Below are positions 37,515 through 48,700 of a stretch of 64,000 bases of DNA, piece by piece. Both the position numbers and the translations under genes were made by a program. Where the stretch lies: the NCBI RefSeq assembly GCF_004769555.1, contig NZ_RQFY01000006.1, positions 248,001 to 312,000 on the forward strand, given 5' to 3'. Source of the stretch: Leptospira koniambonensis (GTDB taxonomy: Bacteria; Spirochaetota; Leptospiria; Leptospirales; Leptospiraceae). How positions within the stretch are numbered: the first letter of the stretch is position 1; each line of letters starts with the position of its first letter. Below the pieces are notes generated by a model. The model did no database searches. It was not told the origin of the DNA and worked only from the letters and a program-made list of their open reading frames with translations.

Positions 37515-38216
37515 TTATTCCCAAAATTTCCAATTGAATCCGGACTTGCTTGAGAAGCCAACAGTTGTTGCAATTTTTCTCGCCATCATTTCTGCTAATG
37601 TTGAATTATTTAAAAAGATTTCTGTCGTTACAGGAGAGCTAAGCTTTAGTTGACCTATTAAGCTGCCACCTTGTGAATAGATGCGAATGAAAATTCCGGT
37701 GGTAATCTCTTCGTCTAAAATATTTCCCAATTTCTTTTCGTAAATATATCCATCTAAATATATATCACATTTTGATAAAGTGCATGCTTTTTGAATAGAT
37801 TCAGGTTTGGGCTCGATTGGTTTATCACTAGTTTCAAGAACTAAGTTTGATGAAAACATAGTGGGAGTAGCGGTGGGAGAGGGGCTAATTGTGTTTCCAA
37901 CAGTATCATTCGTATTTTGCAAAACTTGTTTTGTTTCGGAAGGAATTTCTTGGATGAAAGCCTCAATCCCTTCTTTAAGTAAGTAGAAACGGAGATTATT
38001 TGTAAAGTTCTCACCTGCAAAAGTGGCAAAGGAGTTCGGCTTAGTTTGGATCCGATTAATTGCAATTCGCTTAATGTTTGGAAATTTTTCAGAAGGATTT
38101 TTGGCCTCTATAATTTCAGATGCGAAGCGCACTTTAGTTATTTGATAACTTGAACAAGAAATTGTAAGTAAAACGAAAAAAATACAAAGTTTAGAGAATG
38201 AAATTAATGATGCCAT
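37515..38216 (-). CDS. Putative envelope lipoprotein of the efflux operon
   Basis: The 233-residue product has a signal and lipobox (FFVLLTISCSSYQ, cysteine near residue 21). A short strand-rich region (FPNIKRIAINRIQ near residue 47) is followed by a Ser/Thr/Pro-rich linker near residue 110-140, then a second strand-rich region. This resembles the general fold of small outer-membrane assembly lipoproteins such as LptE-like proteins, but similarity is weak. It is the first gene of the lipoprotein-TolC-adaptor transcript. A role in channel placement is only an inference. Confidence 0.65.
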   Translation of the reverse strand: MASLISFSKLCIFFVLLTISCSSYQITKVRFASEIIEAKNPSEKFPNIKRIAINRIQTKPNSFATFAGENFTNNLRFYLLKEGIEAFIQEIPSETKQVLQNTNDTVGNTISPSPTATPTMFSSNLVLETSDKPIEPKPESIQKACTLSKCDIYLDGYIYEKKLGNILDEEITTGIFIRIYSQGGSLIGQLKLSSPVTTEIFLNNSTLAEMMARKIATTVGFSSKSGFNWKFWE

Positions 38217-38333
38217 AATTGTCCGTTATTTGAGTATTTCCTCTTTGTCTTTTTATAATTTTCGGAAGCTTGCCTTTTTTCTTATTGAAAAATTGTTTTG
38301 CATTCGAAAATAAATATTAGATAGTATATTTGT

Positions 38334-38777
38334 ATGGAAATTTGTGCCTTAAGGTCAGCCAACCGAGTTGTGATATATCTCAAATTGGTAATAATCATAT
38401 TCGTGTGTTCGTTTAGCCTTGGGTGTGAATTGAAAGACGATAGCAACTCAACGGATAAACTTCTAAAAGAATTCGTAAATGGAGTCGCTACTCCATCATC
38501 CAGTGGTTCTTCCGACGGCAATAATTCCTTTTACACAGTTGGTGGAACAATTTCTGGCATGGATGGAGGAAAGACGATTACCCTTGCGAATAATTTATTC
38601 GAAGTTTCCGTTTTCGTTTTTAATGGTCCTTTTTCTTTCCCATTTTCGTATGAAAATCACGTAACGTATGCTGTTTCCGTTACCAGCCAGCCAGTCGGAC
38701 AAACTTGTTCATTAGCAAATCAAAACGGCTCAATACAAGGAGCTAACGTTACTAGCGTTATTGTTCTTTGTAATTAA
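38334..38777 (+). CDS. Small lipoprotein with TVGGTISGMDGG-type beta repeat
   Basis: The 147-residue product has a signal and lipobox (IFVCSFSLGCELKD, cysteine near residue 28), then a Ser/Asn-rich linker, then a single beta-rich domain. That domain begins TVGGTISGMDGGKTITLANN and ends QTCSLANQNGSIQGANVTSV followed by IVLCN. This pattern recurs in spirochaete and myxobacterial surface lipoproteins, usually in tandem; here there is one unit. It is divergent from the 37515 lipoprotein, sharing a 117-bp intergenic promoter region, and precedes the giant-protein operon. Confidence 0.72.
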   Translation: MEICALRSANRVVIYLKLVIIIFVCSFSLGCELKDDSNSTDKLLKEFVNGVATPSSSGSSDGNNSFYTVGGTISGMDGGKTITLANNLFEVSVFVFNGPFSFPFSYENHVTYAVSVTSQPVGQTCSLANQNGSIQGANVTSVIVLCN

Positions 38778-38945
38778 GTTATTTTCACCCCTAAATCATC
38801 CCTAAGGTAACGTTTCGAAGTAAACGGAACGCATATTCCATTTTGGATATTCCAATAAATATATCGGTCAGAATGAACTTTTCCTTGCATATTTTTGCCA
38901 CGTTTGCAACAAAAGCTTAAGTATATAGGACTCTTCTATTTTTAT

Positions 38946-39776
38946 ATGACTTTGGGACAAATGGGATGGATTTTTCGGATAAATATTTTATCCATTTTTG
39001 TATTCATTTCCTTTTTGATCCCTTCATTATGGCAATTATCCGCAGATATTGTAAACGACTCTCGACCACTTCGCGTATCCTGGGAAGACGATGCACAAGA
39101 GAGAATCGAAGTATCATTTAATCAGAAAAAGAACTCGAATCTTATATCTTTCCGTCTTGGAAAGAATGATATATCTGAAATTGAAAATTCTGCTTCTCTT
39201 GCTATCTTGTTTGCAGAAGAGGCGTTTGAGTTAAATTTACTTCTTGAAAGAGAAAGAGAAATTAGTCTTCGTCCAATTGGTTTTTTCGATACTATTTCAT
39301 TACATAATCCTAATGGACCTGAAAAGTCCTCCAAAGGTGGAATAGGCGATTTCGAGACTCTTAATTTATTATTTTTCGAATGGTTTTCAGGGGAATATTT
39401 TAAGGATAAAAGTTCGGACAGATTAGATCAGTCAATTGGGTATGTATATCCTGATTCTCTTTCTTCTTCTGATTTGAAATTTTACTGGCAAACAAATGTA
39501 AACTTAAGATCGATAAAGAAGTTCAGAAGGTATTTGGCTAAACTAACTCATTCTGATCCAGATAGTGATAAAAAATATTTATCATTTGTTTCTGATCTTT
39601 TCGATTTTTCCCACTTAGATTTAAGTTTTTTCTTCCAATCTTTTTCAATCTTACAACTTCCACATCTTAATAAGACCTGCTCTATAGTAGGGCAATCTAT
39701 AGGCGTATCAGTGATTTCGCCTCTCTCGCAATTTTCTATTTTAATTCTGCCTTTAGAACAAAGGGAACACACATGA
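38946..39776 (+). CDS. Exported or membrane-anchored protein translationally coupled to the giant protein
   Basis: An open frame ends at 39776 and overlaps the giant gene's ATG (39773) by four bases in an ATGA arrangement, which indicates translational coupling. The ATG at 38946 gives 276 residues; a TTG at 38895 or ATG at 38961 are alternative starts. The N-terminus carries one hydrophobic segment (IFRINILSIFVFISFLIP), a signal or anchor. The rest is helical and charged, with no recognised family. Since its product is made in step with the 4110-residue protein, it may be a dedicated chaperone, anchor or export accessory. That is inference from gene order. Confidence 0.65.
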   Translation: MTLGQMGWIFRINILSIFVFISFLIPSLWQLSADIVNDSRPLRVSWEDDAQERIEVSFNQKKNSNLISFRLGKNDISEIENSASLAILFAEEAFELNLLLEREREISLRPIGFFDTISLHNPNGPEKSSKGGIGDFETLNLLFFEWFSGEYFKDKSSDRLDQSIGYVYPDSLSSSDLKFYWQTNVNLRSIKKFRRYLAKLTHSDPDSDKKYLSFVSDLFDFSHLDLSFFFQSFSILQLPHLNKTCSIVGQSIGVSVISPLSQFSILILPLEQREHT

Positions 39777-42700
39777 TGAATCAACAAATTCAAGAAGCTC
39801 TCAATAAATTAAATCTTAAGAAGTTGGAATTTTCTTTTCAAAAATTTCAATCTTTAGCTTCAAAATTTCTGAAAAGATCGCGTAATATTAAAACAAGAAG
39901 AATTTTATTTAAGTTTATACTTCGTTTTGCGGTTTCGAGTCTTAAGAAAATATTTGTTACTATTATAATGCTCGAGATTGGAATAGCGCCTCTTAGCGCT
40001 GATCCAACTATCTTCAGAGATCTTTGGAAGAATGGTTCGGATGGTAAATTAGAAAGACAGTATGAAAGAGCGAATAACTCAGGTTCAGAAGCAGATTGGA
40101 ATGATTCAGTAAACAAAGGATTTTCATTATTACGAGCTGATTGGGAAGCATCCGCAGATCGAGCGATTGAGAAAAACTTATTAGAAAACGGGGGCAGTTC
40201 CAATACAGCGTTAAAGGATCAACTTCTACAAGAGAAAGCTTTAGTTAGGAGCGAGTGGGAAGAAGATGTTCAAGAAGAAATCGAGAACAGAAAAGGACAA
40301 TGGAAGGCTAAAGTAGCCTCTGGTAGTCTTGAAGATACTCTTGAAAATATAGACAAAGGTGCTCTTATCCAAGCGGTTTTACAAGCGGGAGTTGCAGCCC
40401 AGGCAGGAACGAATGCTAGTGAGAAGGCTGGTCTATTTGATTCTACTATAAAATCGTTTCTTACGAGTTTTCGTTCTAATTGGGAAACCGATTTGAATTC
40501 CAGAATAGAAGGAATTCAAAGTAATTCGAATCTATTATCTAATTCACAAAAGCTTGGATTTGAAACTGCACTTTCAGATATTAAAAAGAATATCCTTGCA
40601 GAATATTATTATGAAGAAAACTCAATTGTTGCCGCGTATCGCGCCAATTTTGTAGCAAAAGCGAATGCTGCAGATGATATTAACGGTCAAATTGCACAAG
40701 AAACAGATCCAAACAAACTCGCTCTACTTTTAATTGAAAGAGCACAGAAAAGTGCAGGTGATCTTTCCGGATTAGTTACCACAAATACTTCTACGAATGT
40801 AGATCCTAATACAATTGTTTCGAGCGGAGATGATTATCAATCAAAGTTTTTAGCAGCATTACAATCAGGTCAGAAACAATGGCAGGATGCGATAGACCAA
40901 TTGGTTTTAGGAAAACTTAGATACGATAAAGAAGTTGAGCTGCAATGGAAGTCAGGAGAAGCAGATTGGGCAAATGCATATAATCAGATTTTAAAAGCAA
41001 AGTCTGATTGGACCCAAGTTGTAAATGCACAAATCCAAAAAGGGCTACAGTCCTGGGATGAATCTGAAGCTCAATTAAAAGCAAATAAAGAAAAAGCACT
41101 TGCTGAACTTGACAGGACTCTTGCGACCCAATCAGAACAATGGCAGGCTCATGTCCGAGGAATTGAAAGTATTGTAGTTGGGGGAGCAGATACACTCACC
41201 ACAATCGAATCAAATATCCAATTTTTCCAAGGTGCTATAACTAGAGCAGAAAAACCAAATAGCGGATATCCAGCTTCTGTAGTTACAGAATATAGATCAC
41301 AACTTTCTTATTGGCAAAGTTTAGAAACAAGAGTTCGAGATTTAGTAAAAAATTCCGGGAATACTTTGCATGATGATGATGTGAGAGGTGCAGATGGGCT
41401 ATTGAGTTCAAGTGGTATATACACTTCTCAAGAATTAGAATTAAGAATTGCTCAGGCAGAATTAAAAGTATTACAAGAAAATCAAACAAGAGCCCAATCT
41501 GTTTATGATTATGCAGCGGCGAATGTAGGAAATAAGACTGCTGCACAATTAGAAGCAGAACTTGCATCAGTAAAAGCAGATTTCGAAACGAAACAAAATG
41601 CATATTTAGCACTTCTTGCTGAATTAAACGGAAGTAGCGCATCAAGTACATATTCACAAACAGGTCTTGATTCTTCTTCCTCTACTACAACTGGCGGTTC
41701 CTCATCCACTAACCCGACGAGTATATTGACTGACCTAGAAGCCGCAAACAAGGTTTTAGAAGATAAAAGAAAGGCTTTAGAGTTAGCGCGTTCTGAATTG
41801 ATGGGTTCCCAGAACGCCTATGACAGTACTGTTAAAATGCAAGTTCTAATCCAAAACCCGGAATTACTTGGTTCAATTGGAGAGTTGAAAACAGACGGAA
41901 GTAATAAAACTGATTCTGGATTACGATACGAAATCGAACAGGCTAGTGAAGAACTTGAACGTCAGAGAGAGGTTTTACGTCAGCAAGAAGCTGCGATGTA
42001 TAAGCTTACCTATGAAAGAGAAAATGCTCTAAGAACTCAGACTTTTTATAACCAAAGTTTAAGCCAGATTTTAGCTTTTGAAGATGTAAAAGAGAAAAAG
42101 GCAGCACTTGAGAAAATCCTGAGTGGTGACGGTACTTTAAGTGAGAAAATCGACTCCCTCTTAAGCGGGGATACACTTGTATCTCTTTATGGAAATACAG
42201 TCGCAGTTCAAATCCAAAAAGATTTAACAAGTATGAAATCCCAATTGGCTAATTTGGATACGCCTGTAGTAGATTCGAGTACTACATTTGACAGCCAAGT
42301 TCAACTTTTGAATACAGCAAGTACAAGTTTCCCGGTCGATGATCTAACTGCTAAAAAATCAGAATTAACAAATTACTTAAACCAGTTAAAGAATATTAGA
42401 AGCGGTTTCGGTTCTATATCTTCTTATGATACTACTTATCTTGGACTTGATCGCGTAGACCAAGGAATTGCATATTTAGAAAACTTACTTGGACAATGGG
42501 ATACTAACTCTTCTGCGATGGAAGATGGATTTTCCAAAATTGAGGATAAAACTTCCGCATACAAAGATTATATTAGTGCAAATTCAAATTTAAAAGGAAC
42601 TGCAGAGTATTCCAATCGGATCTTAGGCCTTGTAAATGATATCCAAGGTTCTGCTATTCAAATTGGACAGTTCCAATCTTTCGTATCTGATCTAAATCAA

Positions 42701-45700
42701 ACAACAAGCTATTTGAATACAGTTCTTTTGGATGTGTTTCAGAGGGGCGGCACAGTAATCGATTCGAGTCTTACCGGAACAGATAGAACAAATGCTAAGA
42801 ACGATTTAGCTGGATTTAAATCTCTTTTAGATTCTAGTTCTAAGGATTGGTCGCCAGTAGTTGCTGGAATGGGTTCTTCGTTTGGAGATATTTCTAGTCT
42901 CTTGGGGAATTTTGGAAATTCGATCCAGGCTTTTAGAAGTAGCTTAGAAACAAGAAACAATATTGCATCTACTGTGTCTGGCAAACTTTTATCATTCTAC
43001 GAAAGTTTCCAAACTGAATATCTAGTTAGAAAAGACCAATTGAATTTTCTATTGGATCCGGATGGTGATTCAGAAAGTCTCCAAGCATTAAAAGAAAACG
43101 CTGAGAATCGCAAAAATATAGAAGGCGCAAAAATTAATGAAAAGGCTTTAGAGATCTTACATAGTTATTTAGCAGACTTACCTTCAGATAAACGTAATTT
43201 TAGTTCTATTTATTTGCAAGTCTTGAAGGATTCAGATTCTAACTCTTTGGATTTAGACTTAGATCCAGATTCTCTTTTAAATAGAAAAGCATTAGAAGTA
43301 GTTTTAAGTTTTTTCAGAACGAATGGGAATTCTATCTCGAATCAATTGGCTTCGTCTGACTATGAAGATTGGATCTCAAGTTTAGAAGAAGAAATGGATG
43401 CTGCCGGTGATGCAGTTTCTTTCTATGAGGGCGGGGGAAAATACACAGCCGCACAAAGAACCGAAATTAGAGAAAGCGGAAGTTCAGAAGAAAAACGTTT
43501 ACTGAACGAATCCTATAATTTCGGAAGTACATTCTTCTTTGGTTCAGCAGTAGTTTCTAAAATATCTTCACTTGACCAAGCCTCTAAATCAATTAGTGCA
43601 TTTGCAACTCAAGTTTCGACAAACGGAGTATTGTCTGCATTAACAGACGATTACTTTGAATCACAAGAGAACAAAACAACAGGACTACTTTCAGAAATTA
43701 GATCAAAGGTAAGCGGTTTATCTGATATAACAGCTTCCGATCTTTTGCAAGATTCGTTTAACTTAGGAACAAACATAGATCATAATACGGAAGAGGAAGA
43801 TTTTAGAAAAAATCTTTTAGCCGAATATTTATCTGGTAAATCGACTACGGAAGATTTCTTCCTTGCAATGAGTGATCTTTCACAAATTTCGAATATTTTT
43901 GGAAGTAGTATTGCTTCCTCTGTTTATTCGGATGCTTCTAAACTAAACACAAAATATACTACAAATTTATCTGCTTATACTTTAGCATCTACCAATCTTG
44001 TTTCTTCACTGAATAGTGTTGATTCTCCGGTTAATTCTGCTCTTTCTTTATTTTCAGATGATAGATTGAATTATTTCTCGGGCCAGTTGAGTTCTTTGCA
44101 AGGTATCTATGGACTAAAAGATTTCCAAGACGCTGCAAACCCGGGAGTAAATGTTTTTACTTCTGAAGATTTTTCCTCTTTAGGAAATTATATTTCTTCT
44201 GTTTCATCTAATCTTTCTAACTGGAACTCAGCAAAAACGAATTTAGAATCAGCGTATAGTTCTTATAATGATGCAAAAACTGCTCTTTCTTCCTTAACTC
44301 CTGGTAGTGATACATTTTTAGATCAATCCGATGTTGTACTTTCCAAGTTTAATGATTTGAAGTCTGCTTATTTGGAAGCACAAGGCTTACTACAGATCAT
44401 AACCGGGGATACACAGAGCGCATACACAGAAAGTAGAAACCTTGTGTCTCAAATGAAAGTAGAGGAGAGTCTTCCTTCTACTTTTCTTTTAAATGCAACA
44501 ACTTTAGCTTTGGCACCTTCCGGGATTTTGGCACAATACAATACTACACCGGCAAATTTTACATACTTTGATACATTTCAAAGTAGTCCTGTAGAACTTC
44601 TAATCTCCCAGGAAATGGGTGTAACTCTTGGAATGCTTGGTCTTGCAACAGATCAAAGTAATTTAAGTAGTGTATTTGCACTTTCTGGCGGTTTAGATAC
44701 AGTTTCCAATAACTTACAGTCCGTTTCTAAAACGTATGCTGCTTTACAAACTACGAAAGGACAAGTTGAAACATTCCAGGATGGATTATCCGATAAGATC
44801 GTAGTTTATCTAGGAGAAGGTTCTAAGAATCAAATTGGCCAAGATGATCTAATCTCGTATGTTAAACAACTCAGAGATTTTTTTATTACAAAACAACAGA
44901 ACGGCGAACAAGTAAATAGCGCTATACTTACTGCTTTAGAAAATGCGGGAACATATACAGACGAAATTGAAAATTTAAAATATTTTAGCTCGATCGCTGT
45001 AGCAGATAGAACAGAAAGTAATCTAAATACTTCCTACTCAACCGCAAAAGACTATACTGCCACAGTAACGGAAGCGAAAACAATCTTCGCCGATTTACAA
45101 TCCACTTTGAAAGCATTACAAGATTCAGGTCAGCCTGTTTATAATGCGATGTCTCAAATTGAATCTAGTCTTATTAAATTTGATAAGTTACAAGCAAAAC
45201 TTTCAGGTACTGATTTTGAATTAGATTCGGATCTGGTTTCGGGTATACAATCCCTGAAAGAATATGCCTGGGAAATTCGAAAAGAGGAACTAGGCGAAGC
45301 CTTCTTATCCGAACTAGCAAGTAACATTTCTTTGGATCAGTTTATGACTGAGATCCGTTCCGGAAAACAATGGACTGCCGATACAAATCCAAATTCTACA
45401 AATGTATATGCATTATCTAAAAACACTGAAGCGAAGTTTTTAGGACAGTCATTAACCGAATCCCAAATTTCTGAAATTTTTAACTATCTAAAAGTATATA
45501 GAGACCAAGCCAAAGTTCTGAATTCGGACCTTAGCAAAGGAATAGAAAGTATCGTACTTTCCACAGATCCGGAAGTAAAAGCAGCGCTAAACGAACAAGC
45601 TTTAGCACTCGGCTACGAAAGAATAAACAATAGTTTAAGCCAAGGTGTTTTTGCAAATTCAAGCTCCTATCCACCGGAACTCGCAAATTACGCTCTAGTT

Positions 45701-48700
45701 AGTAACTTCTCCGCATATTTAGGTGCAATGACATATGCGGCTAGTACAAAAAACGAAACAGTCGATAAGAACCAAGTCTTAAGAGATTTCCTTTTGAATT
45801 ATGGAATCTCATCTGATGCTCAGTCTTTACTCGAAAATTTTGTTTCGAACTTTGATTCTAGAAATTCTTCCTACTATCTACCTGATTCCTTAAAAGAAAG
45901 AGATCTTGCTTACGCTTATTATTATCGTTCGGCAACTGAAAATTTAAGTCCAGACGATATGAATTCTTTAACAACATGGCTTAAAGATAAAAAATATGAA
46001 CCAGGCCTCGTTACCTCATTAAATCGTTCTGTGAGAATGGACTTTGTTCTCAACAGTTACTTGGGAGATTCTGACGAAGAATATTTAAGTTTTGTTAATA
46101 ATAAACTACAAGGCGGTTTATCCGATTCTGAAAAACAGGGATTTGTTTTATATAAAGCGGGTCTTTATTCTCCGTTTGGATCCTTAGATCCACTTTCCAG
46201 CATCCAGTCCGATTTTTATTTGAAAAACTACCAACATGAAACTGGATTTTCAGATCTTATCTCTTCACTTGGAGCAGAGAATTTAAATTTAACTTTAGAG
46301 TTAACGAACGCACAAGCAAGCGAACGTAAGGCTAAATATGCTTACGATGTGGTGAAAGGAAACGTTGTTATCGAGAGTTATTTGAGTTATGTTAATATTG
46401 GTTCTCAAGGCCAGACCGCTCCAACGCTCGAAACTCAAATCACAAACAAAGAAAGAGAACTTGAATACCAGGCAGAACAAAGATTAGGCAATTTACTTTC
46501 TTTAATAGAAAGTTATAAGAGTTATTCTTTTGATCCTGATAAAACAGAAGCTAACCCTTCTATACGCCAGGCTCTAAAAGAGATCCAAGATTCTGGATAT
46601 GAAATTTCCGATGATGTTTATGAAAAAAACCAAACTACTGGTACGTATGATTTTATAGCTGGGATCAATAACTTAAAAGGAATCATAGACAACTACGTAG
46701 ACAATAACCTGCCGGGTAGGGTAGCTATTAATGATCCATACGCCGAAACAAGTAAAGCAACCGGCGCAATGTCTAGCTATGCAGATAATATTATGGAATC
46801 CGGTAAAAAGATCGGAATCCTTACAGATATCGCAAATAAATACAGCGGGTTATCCGGCGATGCACTCAAATCTGCTTTGGGCAGCGAACTTGGAACGATT
46901 AAAACTCAATACAGTTTAAACCAACAAACATTTGAAGATGCAGAAGCTGCATTTACTACACAACAAAATATTGTTAAAGGTATCCAATCACAGTATGCGG
47001 CAAAACAAGTCGAAGTAAGCGCAGCATATACGACAATGGAAACTGCTTCTGCGAAATTATCTGAAAAAAGTGCGGTATATGATTTTGCAACACTTAAAGA
47101 ATACAGTGCCGGTGTAACTGATCTGAATGCAACTGAACTTGCAAAAACTAGACTTACAGATGCAAATGATGCGGTCACTGCTAAATTAAAGGAAATTACT
47201 GATTTACAGAACCTAATTTCTAAACAAACAACACTCGCAAGTCTGAATGCGGATCCTCAAGTTAAAGAAAACCAAAAACAAACAGAAGAATGGGCAGAGA
47301 GAGCTTTAAGATTTAGCCAGGCTGAAAAAACGATCAAAGACAAAATGACCGATCTTAAAAATCAGATCGATACGGAAAGAGCCAACCTCCAAGGCTACCT
47401 AAACGAGATTCTCGTACCAACGAACTACAAAATAAACGGAAACGGTTTAGACGGAAAGATCGATTATCAAAAGTCGGATTATATAACTTTAGAATCAGAT
47501 CTTCGCCAACAATACCAAATTATGGAAGGTGTTATCGGCGGGTATGTAGGTCTTTGGGACTTCGTTAATGGAGGAAGAGGATCTACGAGTGGAGCATTAA
47601 CTTACGGAGGAGGGCTAAATGCTCAGTATCCTCAATTTAGTATATTAGATTTCGTTAATTCTCATGGCGGCAGTTCGGGTCTTGCTCCTCAGATGAAAAC
47701 AGCTATGAATGCTTTCGATGGTATGTGGTGGTTAGATCCATATTCAGGAGCGACTGCGGCTGCTAATAATCGACTTAGCTCTGTTACATATTCTGAATAC
47801 TCTTCCAAGATGGAGACTAGCTTTTCAAACCAAATGGGTGCGGAAGCTATTCTTATTGCAATCATGGGATGGGGAAATCCTACCGTAGGATTAGAGGCCA
47901 TCAATAGAACGAATACTTGGGTACAGCAAAAAGGATACTTACAAACCGGTTTAGATTCTGCACAAACTTCTGCTCAAAAGTTAAAAGACTTACAAGCGGA
48001 ACTGAATTATTACACAGACATTTCTAGTAAAGACCAATTAAAATCGGTTCTTTTAGGTTCCGGAAACGAAGAAGGGAAATATACTCTAAATACTGGATTA
48101 CAAGCAGGTGATCTAGACTATCTCACTGGAACTGGAACATTTGATAACGGAACTCTTTCTTGGACTGGTGGTAAAGAACCACTTAATATGGACAAAATTG
48201 CCGGTAAGAACGGGAATTCTGTCGTTCAGAAAAGATACGTTCACGATGCTTATGGACTTCTCGTTCGAGATGATGGAGACAATGCCGGAGGTGTATCCGC
48301 AACCATTACCGGATCTTCGGATGGAATAAAAACTGCGACTATGACAAGTGCAGATGAATTTGTATCTGCTCTAGCTGTGCTATCTCAATCTCAATATGAG
48401 ATTGAACGAGATGAATACTTTGCTGCTCAAGAGAAATATATTGGAGCAGGCGGTCAAAAAGCAGATCCAAAAACCATTCTGGACGCAAGAGAACAATTCT
48501 ACTCAGACCTTTTGAAGAAATTATCCAATAATAATGGCGAAAACATTGAATACGATATGTATAAGAAAGTCGCCGAAGATTATATGGGTAAAGGGAAAAT
48601 TATAGACCAACTCTTTCTTGCAAATCAAAAGCAACAATACGCATTACAAACCGCTGTATGGGATCAAAAGGAACAAGACTTCTACCAAAAGAAACAAGAG

